From NCBI GenBank assembly GCA_910587575.1, contig CAJULU010000022.1, positions 38,236 through 55,296 on the forward strand: DNA of 17,061 bases, in the 5' to 3' direction. The translations under genes and the position numbers were made by a program. A model generated the notes under the pieces. That model saw only the letters and a list, made by a program, of their open reading frames with translations, ran no database searches and was not told the origin of the DNA. This DNA is from an uncultured Dorea sp. (lineage in GTDB: Bacteria; Bacillota; Clostridia; Lachnospirales; Lachnospiraceae). Below are positions 1-8,070 of the stretch, in pieces (within the stretch, counting starts at the first letter, position 1; each line of letters opens with the position of its first letter).

Positions 1-583
1 CCCCCATATGGAGAAAGAAGATGAAAACAGGATCCAGGATGATGTTGGCTGCGGCTCCTAAAAGCACGGTCTTCATGCCTGTTTTTGCGAATCCCTGGCT
101 GTTGATGTAGGGGTTCAGCCCAAGGGAGATCATGACGAAGACGGTACCGAGAAGATAGATGACCATATAGCCGGAGGCATAGGGGTAGGTGGCGCTGCCT
201 GCACCGAAGAGAAAGAGCAGCGGCCTGTGGAAAGCGATTCCGGTTATGGTCAGAATCATGCCGGTGACAATCAGCATGAAACAGGCGTTGTTCATGACCT
301 GCCGTGCCTTTTGTTTATCTTTCTTTCCTCTGGCAATCGAACAGAGAGGGGCTCCGCCTGTCCCGAAAAGGTTGGAGAAAGCCGTTACCATGGTAATCAC
401 CGGAAAGCACAGACCCAGCCCCGCCAGGGCAAGGGTGCCTTCACCGGGGAGTCTGCCGATATAGATCCGGTCAATGATGTTGTAAAGCAGATTTAAAAGC
501 TGTGCTGCCAGCATGGGGGCGGCCAGGGACAGGATGCTGCGGGATACATTTTCGTTTCCAAAATCAACTTGCTGGGACTGCAT
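1..583 (-). CDS. MATE family multidrug efflux transporter, N-terminal part (runs off left edge)
   Basis: The minus strand reads open from an ATG at 583 to the left edge, giving 194 codons of a protein usually near 450 residues. The start reads MQSQQVDFGNENVSRSIL. It is followed by a hydrophobic segment with the MATE-like pattern LAAPMLAAQLLNLLYNIIDRIYIG, seen here as residues about 19-42, and later by NPYINSQGFAKTGM, typical of the fourth helix region. About five membrane segments are visible. The family exports cationic drugs or metabolites by sodium or proton antiport across the cytoplasmic membrane. A purine-rich stretch (GAAAGAAG) lies upstream of the start, so the ribosome site is only moderate. 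It is divergent from the gene at 772. The substrate cannot be told from sequence. Confidence 0.9.
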   Translation of the reverse strand, partial: MQSQQVDFGNENVSRSILSLAAPMLAAQLLNLLYNIIDRIYIGRLPGEGTLALAGLGLCFPVITMVTAFSNLFGTGGAPLCSIARGKKDKQKARQVMNNACFMLIVTGMILTITGIAFHRPLLFLFGAGSATYPYASGYMVIYLLGTVFVMISLGLNPYINSQGFAKTGMKTVLLGAAANIILDPVFIFFLHMG

Positions 584-601
584 ATGGAATATCACTTCTT
601 T

Positions 602-651
602 CTATGATACGGAATACTGATACGGAACATTCTACTGCTATTGTATCATAG
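602..651 (-). promoter_or_regulatory. Putative promoter/operator of the MATE gene
   Basis: On the minus strand an extended -10 (TGATACAAT, with TACAAT at 645-640) lies about 57 nt before the MATE start codon. The -35 is poor. A perfect 9-bp inverted repeat, CTATGATAC (602-610) and GTATCATAG (643-651), overlaps the -10, and a direct repeat TGATACGGAA occurs at 605-614 and 618-627. This arrangement suggests a repressor or activator site. The regulator is unknown and no regulator gene is visible nearby. Confidence 0.45.
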
Positions 652-701
652 TTTTTATTCTTATAATATTCTTAATTTCACGTAAGATTCCCAAAAAAAT
701 A

Positions 702-730
702 TTTTCATTGTCTTCAAAATCATGTATGAT
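702..730 (+). promoter_or_regulatory. Putative sigma-A promoter for the gene at 772
   Basis: TTTTCA (702-707), a 17-nt spacer and TATGAT (725-730) precede the start codon at 772 by about 40 nt. The region is AT-rich. It is the best match in the 188-nt divergent intergenic gap. This is a pattern match only. Confidence 0.45.
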
Positions 731-771
731 AAAGAGTATTGTGGTAAAATCGTGTACGAAAGAGGATGATT

Positions 772-2730
772 ATGACTAGAAGAGAGATAAAAACCAGAGC
801 GAGACAGACGGTAAAGAGACATTATATGATTCTGGTGATGACTGGACTGATCGCAGTATTTTTAGGACTTCAGGTTTCCAGTTTTGACAATGTGGTAAGG
901 ATGTATTCATCGGACAGAGCAACGGCGGCCGGTCTTAATGCCGGTATAGGAGAAGAGACGGAAGATGCGGCGGACACCAGGGTGGCGGTGGGAAGCGTCG
1001 GGCTGATAGACGTGGTGGAACATATTCTGATGGGAGATCCCGAGAAAGGAAGGGAACTTTCGGAAAGAATCAAGAAGGCGGAGATTGAGAGATCGGAGGA
1101 AGGCAACCGGGTTCTGGGAAGGAGCAGGGGAGCGCTTTCCAGGATTGTCAACGGAGTGACGTCGGGTTCCTTTCTTGTGATGTTCGTGTCCGGCATTAAT
1201 TCCCTGTCCGGCACGGATAATCTGGGAACTCTGATTCTGATGATACTGGCTCTTGCAGGAGTGTCGGCTTTCTATCTCCTGGTGGTCAATACCTATGCGG
1301 TGATCTCGGCGAGAATGTTTCTTGAGGGCAGATGTTATGCGAAGCTTCCGGTCCAGCGGTTCGTATTTCTGCTTCGCATAAAGCGGTGGCTGCCCGTTTC
1401 CATGGCAATGCTGAGATATACAGTGTATGAATTATTATGGTCATTGACGATCATCGGCGGGATAATCAAAGCTTATTCCTACTATCTGATGCCTTACATT
1501 CTGGCGGAGAATCCTGCCCTTGGCGGGCGGGAGGCCATTACACTTTCCCGGAAGATGATGCGGGGGCATAAGTGGGAATGTTTCGTGATGGGCTGCTCCT
1601 TTCTGGGGTGGAATCTCCTGGGAGCATTTACTTTCGGACTCACAGAGGTGTTTTATTCCATTCCTTACCAGTCCGCTGCGTTCTGTGAATATTATGCATC
1701 GCTGCGTAAGGAGGCAAAGGAGGCGGGGATTCCGGGCGCAGAACTTCTGAATGATACCTATCTGTATGAGCAGGCGCCGAAGGAATGTCTGGAGGAAGCC
1801 TATGCAGATGAGGTAGAGTGGAAGAAAGAGCTCAGGAACAATGTGAGAAAGCCGGAGGGGATGAAGGGCATTCTGTCCGAATGGTTCGGTATCTTCCAGG
1901 GTGGTTCAGAGGAAGAACGGATTTATGAAGAAAACAGGGAAATCCGGGTAAGGCTTGGTATGTGTAAGGATGTGGTGGAAGGCAGCGCATATCCGGTAAG
2001 GCTGTCACAGTTTCCGGATACCGTGAAACAGAAGAGGGTGGAGACCTTTCACTACATGCGGCATTATTCCGTATGGTCGCTGATCCTGCTGTTTTTTCTG
2101 TTTTCCATATTTGGATGGTGCTGGGAAGTGAGTATCCATCTGGTAATGGACGGAGTGTTTGTGAACAGGGGGGCGCTTCATGGGCCGTGGCTTCCCATTT
2201 ATGGAACAGGAGGAGTGCTTCTGCTTACCTTGCTTAACCGGGTGCGCAGCCGCCCGGTGATGGAATTTATCAGTATTATTTTTCTGTGCGGGATGGTGGA
2301 ATACTGGACGTCCTATTATCTGGAAGCAGCCTATGACGGAAAGAAATGGTGGGATTACAGTGGATATTTCCTGAATCTGAACGGGCGGATCTGTGCGGAA
2401 GGCCTGTTAGTCTTCGGCATCGGGGGCATGGTCATTGTCTATATTGCTGCGCCTCTTCTGGATAACCGGATCCGCAGGATCCGGAAGGATGTGCTTGTGT
2501 GGGTCTGTATGATCCTGCTGTGTCTGTACGCCGCAGACAGTGCGTATTCCGTAAGACACCCCAATGAAGGGAAGGGAATTACGGATTACCAGCCTTTGTC
2601 CCGGTATTCAGAAAATTTAGATGTAAGGAGTGAAGAGTATGCTGGCAATATTGTTATCGCCTTTGTATGTGCTGGTCCATATTTATATTATCCGGTGGAT
2701 GATCCGGTGGCTTGGCGCCTGCAGGCATGA
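772..2730 (+). CDS. DUF975 / CmpB-like (putative ABC transporter permease) fusion membrane protein
   Basis: A 652-residue integral membrane protein. Residues 1-315 resemble DUF975 (PF06161): an N-terminal RREIKTRARQTVKRHY helix, a first membrane segment at about 19-36, a soluble insert of about 90 residues, then several segments ending in a PYQSAAFCEYYASL-type motif. A charged linker (about 315-430) leads to a second membrane block (about 433-592) that resembles the ABC_trans_CmpB family (PF06541), with FGWCWEV, FVNRGALHGPWLPIYG and the following GVLLL. Neither family has a firm function. I chose ATG 772 over ATG 766 because AGAGG (761-765) is then 6 nt upstream, whereas 766 lies against the ribosome site. 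The last 92 nt overlap the next gene out of phase, which suggests translational coupling. Confidence 0.8.
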   Translation: MTRREIKTRARQTVKRHYMILVMTGLIAVFLGLQVSSFDNVVRMYSSDRATAAGLNAGIGEETEDAADTRVAVGSVGLIDVVEHILMGDPEKGRELSERIKKAEIERSEEGNRVLGRSRGALSRIVNGVTSGSFLVMFVSGINSLSGTDNLGTLILMILALAGVSAFYLLVVNTYAVISARMFLEGRCYAKLPVQRFVFLLRIKRWLPVSMAMLRYTVYELLWSLTIIGGIIKAYSYYLMPYILAENPALGGREAITLSRKMMRGHKWECFVMGCSFLGWNLLGAFTFGLTEVFYSIPYQSAAFCEYYASLRKEAKEAGIPGAELLNDTYLYEQAPKECLEEAYADEVEWKKELRNNVRKPEGMKGILSEWFGIFQGGSEEERIYEENREIRVRLGMCKDVVEGSAYPVRLSQFPDTVKQKRVETFHYMRHYSVWSLILLFFLFSIFGWCWEVSIHLVMDGVFVNRGALHGPWLPIYGTGGVLLLTLLNRVRSRPVMEFISIIFLCGMVEYWTSYYLEAAYDGKKWWDYSGYFLNLNGRICAEGLLVFGIGGMVIVYIAAPLLDNRIRRIRKDVLVWVCMILLCLYAADSAYSVRHPNEGKGITDYQPLSRYSENLDVRSEEYAGNIVIAFVCAGPYLYYPVDDPVAWRLQA

Positions 2731-3844
2731 GTTTCGTAAATTCCGTTCAAGGCTGATTGTCTCTGTGGTCTATGTATTTTTCGCCAGCGCCATGGGAGTG
2801 GGCTTTTTTCTGCCGCCAGGGGCGGTAAAGCGTTTTTTCGTGAAGATTGGAAATTACTGGCTGGGAATCCTGCTTTACACGATCCTGGTAGTGGGGGCAG
2901 CAGATGTAATCCATGTGATTCTGAAAAGAAGTAAGAAAATCAACCAGGAAAAGTTACGGAGTTTCAAGGTGTTCGTGGTGTCGGGAGTCATCTGCGCAGT
3001 CGGAATCGCCGTGCTCAGCGTATGGGGAATGGTAAATGCAGGAAAGATCCGTACCACAAGATATGAAGCGGTTATAGAGAAGAATGCAGGGGAGCTGAAA
3101 CAGATGAAGGTGATTCTGGCGGCTGATCTGCATATGGGCTACAATATCGGTTGTGACCATATCCGGCAGATGGTTGACAGGATTAATGAGGAAGATCCGG
3201 ATCTGGTGGTTTTTGCAGGAGATATTTTTGACAACGAGTATGAGGCCCTGGACAATCCCGAAGAACTGATTTCTATCTTCCGGGAGATCAGAAGCCGGTA
3301 CGGAGTGTATGCCTGTTACGGGAATCACGATATCAAGGAAAAGATTCTTGCCGGATTTACGTTCGGGGGAAATAACGGGAAGAAGCAGAGTGACGAGAGA
3401 ATGGATACGTTTCTTGAGAAAGCGGGGATTACCCTGCTCCGGGATGAGTCGGTGCTGATTGCGGACAGCGTCTATCTCTATGGCCGGCCGGACAGACATC
3501 GTCCGGGACGGGGGATTCGGACCAGGAAGACTCCGGGGGAGATAACGGCAGGGATGGATCTGTCAAAGCCGGTGCTGGTGATTGACCATCAGCCGGCAGA
3601 GCTTAAGGAGCTGGCCGATGCGGGAGTGGATCTGGATCTGTGCGGCCATACCCATGACGGCCAGACCTTTCCGGGGAATCTCACTGTGCGGCTTATGTGG
3701 GAGAATGCCTGCGGGTATCTGAAGAAAGGGGATATGCACAATATCGTAACTTCCGGCGTGGGAGTGTTCGGGCCGAATATGCGGGTTGGCACGGCGGCGG
3801 AGATCTGTGCGGTGACGGTGAAGTTTGAAGGTGAGAAAAATTAA
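2639..3844 (+). CDS. Membrane-anchored calcineurin-like metallophosphoesterase (YkuE/YaeI type)
   Basis: A 401-residue protein. Four hydrophobic segments occupy roughly residues 1-25, 40-60, 73-95 and 110-132. A PF00149-type domain follows from about 157, with every metal-binding motif present: D163-L-H165, GD195, GN229-H230-D, H317 (IDHQPAE) and GH337-T-H339. Such enzymes hydrolyse phosphomonoesters or phosphodiesters with a two-metal centre; substrates in this clade include UDP-sugar lipids or cyclic nucleotides, and none can be assigned here. ATG 2639 is preferred because AAGGAG (2625-2630) sits 8 nt upstream; the in-frame GTG at 2630 lies inside that ribosome site. The start lies within the upstream gene. 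The stop overlaps the convergent endonuclease gene by 4 bp. Confidence 0.85.
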   Translation: MLAILLSPLYVLVHIYIIRWMIRWLGACRHEFRKFRSRLIVSVVYVFFASAMGVGFFLPPGAVKRFFVKIGNYWLGILLYTILVVGAADVIHVILKRSKKINQEKLRSFKVFVVSGVICAVGIAVLSVWGMVNAGKIRTTRYEAVIEKNAGELKQMKVILAADLHMGYNIGCDHIRQMVDRINEEDPDLVVFAGDIFDNEYEALDNPEELISIFREIRSRYGVYACYGNHDIKEKILAGFTFGGNNGKKQSDERMDTFLEKAGITLLRDESVLIADSVYLYGRPDRHRPGRGIRTRKTPGEITAGMDLSKPVLVIDHQPAELKELADAGVDLDLCGHTHDGQTFPGNLTVRLMWENACGYLKKGDMHNIVTSGVGVFGPNMRVGTAAEICAVTVKFEGEKN

Positions 3845-5940
3845 AAGAAAATTTTCCCTATAAATTTATCCCGCCATTCCAGATCGAAATCTCTTCGATC
3901 CTCCTCAAACAACGCATGAACACTGGCGATGATTTCATCATAATCCGCAGACCTCTCCATCAGAGAAGCCAGTTCCCGGGTAGAAACCGGCATAATCACA
4001 ACATGGTCCGTAAATTTATCCTTGTCAGTGGAAGACTGTAAGGGCACAGCTGCCACTGCCTTCCATATATTAATTGTGTTATAGTCAAACTGGTCTGCAA
4101 TGAAAAAGGAAGTCACTTCTCTTCCCGTAGCAGCCGTTTCCTCATCAATTTTCAGATTGATGGAATGACGCAGAACCGGTTCCCATTCTCCCCGTTTCTG
4201 GCTGCCTGCATTCATAAGGGTTGCCTCCAGCATGACGACTTTCCTGTCCTCGTAAATGACAATATCGCCCTGTCCGCCCCCGGCGTGAACCAATGGCTCG
4301 AAGTCTGCCGATAATGTAAGATTATAGCTGGAAAGCAGATCAATTCTTTTCCCGGAAAAATAGTACCACGCAATCCCCACCATATATTCATAGATGGTGG
4401 GGACGGTTGCATCGGGGCTTACGGCTTCCTTAATCTGTTTGTCACTGTTCCTGTTTTCAAATAATCCTAAGATCTCCTTCACCCTGTCCATGGGATAGGC
4501 TGTTTCCACAAATTCAGCAAATTCCTGTCTTCGTCTGTCCTTTACGATCACAGGAATTTCTTCGAGGCTTACGCCTGGGAAATGCAGCTGGATCTGTGTT
4601 TTCACCTTCCTGGTTTCTGGCTTATCATAGCCCAGAATGCGGGAAAGGGAAGTCACACTGCAGTAAAATGGGTCATAGCTTTCATAAGACTGGTGTTTTT
4701 CTTTAGAAACACTCCCGGCTATGCCTGCTTTTATGACAGATTCTTCAAATATACATGAACAGAGTTCCCGATAGGCCAGTTCCACATAACCATTAGTAAA
4801 ACTGATAATACCGGTGGCCTTGAATATTCTCCTGGTGGTATCAGAATACTCCCGGATCTGATCCAGTTTCTTAGAAAGCTGAAACTGCAGGTAAAGATAC
4901 TCATTCAGATTAGAAATAAACAGTTTCTGATACTTCTTAAGAAATGCTTCCGCAGAGGGCCTCTCGCCGGCCTTCTGAGAAAAAATATTCTGACCGCATC
5001 CAAAGGCCTTGTTCAGCATTGTCTTATGATTCTCATAACAGGTAAGTAGCTGATTCAGACTGTCTGAATCCTTGCTGATAGAAAATTCCCATAACAGGTT
5101 ATAAAAATTCCAATAAATCTCTACGGCTGTGAAGCTTTTCCGGTTCTTAAAGCGAACCTGGAAAACGGTCTTCGTAAGCTTTGAGGATGTCTTCGGATCG
5201 GAAGGAACCGGAATCTTATTTCCGGCTACAATATCCCCCTCCCTATAGTTTTCCACATATTCCTCTATCTGACTGAAATCAGAATAAGGGCTTAACCCCT
5301 GCACCAGTTCTGAGAACTCATTGTAAGACAGCCTCTGCCGTTTTAACAGGGCATAGACCGCCAGGTGGAAGGGAGAATAGAAACGTTCACCTTTCGTATC
5401 GTATAGGCGCAGTTTCAGAAGCTGCCTGAGATAGACAACATTTACGCCGTCTATGGGCAGCATACGTTCTAATTCGTCTTTTTTGAGTTTATTCAGACAT
5501 AGCAGTAATTCACCAACAGGGGAAATCCTACGGTTTTCATCTGTAAAACCTAATTTCACAAGATTACTGGTATAATGCCGTGCCCGGTCCTCGATTCCGA
5601 GATCGAACTGGCCGATAAGTTTCCCGTAAGACTTTCTGTGACTCTGGATCCAATCCAGATCCTCATTTTCGACGGCAGTAAGAAAGTCACTGTTTTTCTT
5701 TAATTCTTTCATGAGTTTATCATAAGGTTCATGCTTACCGAATACGTCCGGCGACAGTTCCACTGCCTGCCGGTAAAATTCATACTGGGCAAGACTTCCG
5801 GGCATGGAATCCCAGTGCATATTCCTTTTGTTCTGGATCTCATCAAGAATGGATAAATATCCCTGGAGTGCGTTGATGACATCATTTCTACGGCCATTGG
5901 TATCCATCAGATTAAATATCTGGCCTTCTTTCACTTTCAT
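3841..5940 (-). CDS. AlwI-family type IIS restriction endonuclease
   Basis: A 699-residue protein matching the AlwI/MlyI/N.BstNBI type (PF09491). The catalytic region is C-terminal: E518 (IYEYMVG), then HAGGGQGD559IVIY, VMLE572ATL, E585WEPVLRH592. This is a PD-(D/E)XK variant in which the last position is Thr, not Lys. The D-E-E spacing of 13 and 13 residues agrees with my recollection of N.BspD6I (D456, E469, E482). The N-terminal 450 residues would hold DNA recognition. Such enzymes cut outside an asymmetric 5-bp site (GGATC for AlwI, GAGTC for MlyI); the site here is not known. It is the last gene of the operon, 9 nt after the Dam-like methyltransferase, with AGGAGG 5 nt before its ATG. 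It is longer than the roughly 600 residues of N.BstNBI. Confidence 0.85.
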   Translation of the reverse strand: MKVKEGQIFNLMDTNGRRNDVINALQGYLSILDEIQNKRNMHWDSMPGSLAQYEFYRQAVELSPDVFGKHEPYDKLMKELKKNSDFLTAVENEDLDWIQSHRKSYGKLIGQFDLGIEDRARHYTSNLVKLGFTDENRRISPVGELLLCLNKLKKDELERMLPIDGVNVVYLRQLLKLRLYDTKGERFYSPFHLAVYALLKRQRLSYNEFSELVQGLSPYSDFSQIEEYVENYREGDIVAGNKIPVPSDPKTSSKLTKTVFQVRFKNRKSFTAVEIYWNFYNLLWEFSISKDSDSLNQLLTCYENHKTMLNKAFGCGQNIFSQKAGERPSAEAFLKKYQKLFISNLNEYLYLQFQLSKKLDQIREYSDTTRRIFKATGIISFTNGYVELAYRELCSCIFEESVIKAGIAGSVSKEKHQSYESYDPFYCSVTSLSRILGYDKPETRKVKTQIQLHFPGVSLEEIPVIVKDRRRQEFAEFVETAYPMDRVKEILGLFENRNSDKQIKEAVSPDATVPTIYEYMVGIAWYYFSGKRIDLLSSYNLTLSADFEPLVHAGGGQGDIVIYEDRKVVMLEATLMNAGSQKRGEWEPVLRHSINLKIDEETAATGREVTSFFIADQFDYNTINIWKAVAAVPLQSSTDKDKFTDHVVIMPVSTRELASLMERSADYDEIIASVHALFEEDRRDFDLEWRDKFIGKIFF

Positions 5941-5949
5941 GGCATCCTC

Positions 5950-6858
5950 CTAATAATTGATGACAAGTATTTCCCGCGTTGCCGTATTCTTATGTTTCCT
6001 CTGATAATTGGAATTACGGTAATGATAATTCAGATCAATCATCCGGTAGTCTGGTCTGCGGTTCAGCCATTGGGATAAGACAGCGTTTTTCCGGCCTTTG
6101 GATTCTAACACATTGGACAGTGCAAAGCGGATATTCCGGCTGGAGAGCTGATCTAATAAATGCAGCAGATCCGCTTCGTTCTCCGCCGTCCATCCGCCCT
6201 GTTCGTTATAGGCCGCACATGTGATCAGATAGGGGGGATCTGCGTAAACAAAGTCTTTCTCATCTAACTGGGTTAGGTCTAACGTACGAAAATCCTGATT
6301 AAAAAAAGAAGCATTCTGTGCCTGTAACGTGTTTAAAAATATAATAAGTTTCTCGTACATTCTCTGATTGAAATCTCTTTTTCCCGGCGGAAGGTTAAAG
6401 GCTCCCTTGCGGTTAAACCGGATCTGGTTATTAAATGCGTAGACGATCAGAACATATAAACAGATGTAATATTCATCATCATGGACCAGCCTGGCGTTAA
6501 AATCGTTCCGCAGAGCCAGATAGTGTTTCCGGTTGTACTGACTCAGACCGTCTGCACTGTTACACCCATAGAATCTGTAACCATGGGTTTTGACGTCTGA
6601 TAACCCGTACCTTTCTATGACGTTTTCCAGAGATTGGACAAACTCCTGCGGACGGGTTCTTTGCATAACAGAATAAAGGTGTATCAGAGGGGAACAGATA
6701 TCATTGTATAGAAATGAGTCTGCCTGTACATTGATTCCTACATTGCATCCGCCGCAGAATAAATCCACAAATGTATGGATGTTCTGTGGAAATAAAGGGA
6801 GAATCTGCGGCAGCAGCTTATACTTTCCACCTGTATAGTTTAATGGCGACTGTATCAT
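5950..6858 (-). CDS. Dam-family (D12 class) DNA adenine N6-methyltransferase of the type IIS system
   Basis: A 302-residue protein with the layout of PF02086 (MethyltransfD12). Motif X is SPLNYTGGKYKLL (4-16), the SAM-binding motif I is FVDLFCGGCNVG (30-41), an NQIRFNRKGAFNLPPG region resembles Dam (144-159), and the catalytic DPPY is at 207-210. It transfers a methyl group from S-adenosylmethionine to adenine N6. It lies 4 nt after the first methyltransferase, and its ribosome site AGAGGA (8 nt upstream of ATG 6858) is inside the end of that gene. The closeness to Dam hints at a GATC-containing target on one strand of the endonuclease site, but this is inference. Confidence 0.92.
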   Translation of the reverse strand: MIQSPLNYTGGKYKLLPQILPLFPQNIHTFVDLFCGGCNVGINVQADSFLYNDICSPLIHLYSVMQRTRPQEFVQSLENVIERYGLSDVKTHGYRFYGCNSADGLSQYNRKHYLALRNDFNARLVHDDEYYICLYVLIVYAFNNQIRFNRKGAFNLPPGKRDFNQRMYEKLIIFLNTLQAQNASFFNQDFRTLDLTQLDEKDFVYADPPYLITCAAYNEQGGWTAENEADLLHLLDQLSSRNIRFALSNVLESKGRKNAVLSQWLNRRPDYRMIDLNYHYRNSNYQRKHKNTATREILVINY

Positions 6859-6862
6859 TCTT

Positions 6863-7885
6863 TCAATCCTCTTGTCTGCAGATACAAAGGAAAAGCCGTT
6901 CCTGGTTGTCAGACCTGTCGGACTTTCCGGTTGTAAAGGCCTTATAATCTTCTGAAAAAACTTTTACCTCTCCTTTGCGGCCCAGAATTCTGAAAATGTC
7001 TTCGTCCGCTATCTTGGCATTGGATCTGTCGTTTCCCTTTGTAGCCATGTTGTTATAGGAGAGCAGGATGTATCTGCAGTGCAGATGTTCAACTAAGTCT
7101 TCCAATGCGTCCGCTGCGTCTTTCGTACAATACCGGCTTTTAAGGGCGGTCCGGTCCATTTTCCCTGCAACGCCGGATACTTCCGGCTTTTCCCAGCGGG
7201 CAACATTCTCTAAGAGATGATAGGCATCGCAATACTGCCGGGAGTTATAGGGGGGATCCATGTAAACAAGATCTCCGTGAAGGGTCCTTGCCAGTTCATT
7301 AGAATCCATATTAAAGCATTCGTTGCCGGGATGATTGTCATTGCCTGCAAGAGGGAGAAGCAGCTTTAAGTGTTCATCAAATCTGACCCCTTTCCGGTAG
7401 GCATCATAATGCCCGCAGGTTTTTGCGATCTTATCCATGGCGTACAGAAGGGATGTGATGAGCAGGGCGCGTTCCCGGAAACTGATTTCCTCAGAATGAT
7501 ATCTCTGTTCGATATCTTCGCGGATATATCCGATCTTTGCACAATCTTCCCTGCTGAAATAGGTATCGGCGAAATTCTGCGTCATATAATTATCTTCGTC
7601 TGCCGGAACTGCGTTGTAGCGGTCGATCAGATCTTCCACCAGATTCCGGTGATAGCGCTCGGAGGAAAACCAGGCATAATTACAGATATAATTGCTGTAC
7701 AGGATATCATTGGTGATGACCCGTTTATCCGGAAAAGCGGAGGCAACGGCTCCTGTACCTGCAAAAATATCCACAACGGTATGGATCTGATCACACTCAT
7801 TGTTTACAACACTCTGAATAAAGGGAAGCAAGCGGTATTTATTCCCTAAATACCGTCTATTGTTGATGTTCGTTGTTCCGGCCAT
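6863..7885 (-). CDS. D12 class DNA adenine methyltransferase (second-strand enzyme), first gene of the restriction-modification operon
   Basis: A 340-residue protein. Motif X is RRYLGNKYRLL (10-20), motif I is VVDIFAGTGAVA (37-48) and the catalytic DPPYNSRQY is at 210-218. The last motif resembles the FokI/MlyI-associated methyltransferases rather than Dam, so this enzyme likely protects the other strand of the asymmetric site. ATG 7885 is chosen because AGAGG lies 8 nt upstream. An in-frame GTG at 7903 has no ribosome site and would add six residues. It is transcribed first, before the endonuclease, so methylation can precede cleavage. No controller (C) protein gene is visible in or next to the operon. 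Confidence 0.9.
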   Translation of the reverse strand: MAGTTNINNRRYLGNKYRLLPFIQSVVNNECDQIHTVVDIFAGTGAVASAFPDKRVITNDILYSNYICNYAWFSSERYHRNLVEDLIDRYNAVPADEDNYMTQNFADTYFSREDCAKIGYIREDIEQRYHSEEISFRERALLITSLLYAMDKIAKTCGHYDAYRKGVRFDEHLKLLLPLAGNDNHPGNECFNMDSNELARTLHGDLVYMDPPYNSRQYCDAYHLLENVARWEKPEVSGVAGKMDRTALKSRYCTKDAADALEDLVEHLHCRYILLSYNNMATKGNDRSNAKIADEDIFRILGRKGEVKVFSEDYKAFTTGKSDRSDNQERLFLCICRQED

Positions 7886-7953
7886 TTCCTTTACCTCTTT
7901 CACATTGATGGAAACAGAATCTGATGATACGATTTCACGTATGACATTACAGA

Positions 7954-7982
7954 ATTATAACATTATACAATTTTTTTTACAA
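7954..7982 (-). promoter_or_regulatory. Promoter of the restriction-modification operon
   Basis: On the minus strand TTGTAA (7982-7977), a 17-nt spacer and a perfect TATAAT (7959-7954) lie about 68 nt before the methyltransferase start at 7885. Just downstream of the predicted transcription start is an inverted repeat, ATACG (7927-7931) and CGTAT (7938-7942), with a 6-nt spacer. It could bind a regulator or be chance. Confidence 0.7.
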
Positions 7983-8041
7983 TGAAAAAACATCCGGGAT
8001 TCATGTATTTTGTTCATATCTCTTAACAATTCCTTAATATA

Positions 8042-8070
8042 TTGAAAAAAATACCAGTAAGTGTTAAAAT
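8042..8070 (+). promoter_or_regulatory. Promoter of the cell-envelope operon
   Basis: TTGAAA (8042-8047), a 17-nt spacer and TAAAAT (8065-8070) lie 57 nt upstream of the surface-protein ATG at 8127. It diverges from the restriction-modification promoter across a 241-bp AT-rich gap that holds no other gene I can support. Confidence 0.65.

Noticed and set aside
189..496. Two overlapping plus-strand frames within the MATE region
   Set aside because: They are antisense to a clear MATE coding frame on the minus strand and look like composition shadows.
7370..7849. 159-codon plus-strand open frame antisense to the first methyltransferase
   Set aside because: It lies wholly within a well-supported methyltransferase gene, has no ribosome site of note and no recognisable domain.
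3841..7885. Possible phage defence system beyond restriction (for example BREX or DISARM)
   Set aside because: Only an endonuclease and two adenine methyltransferases are present; no ATPase, helicase or PglZ-like gene is visible in the window.
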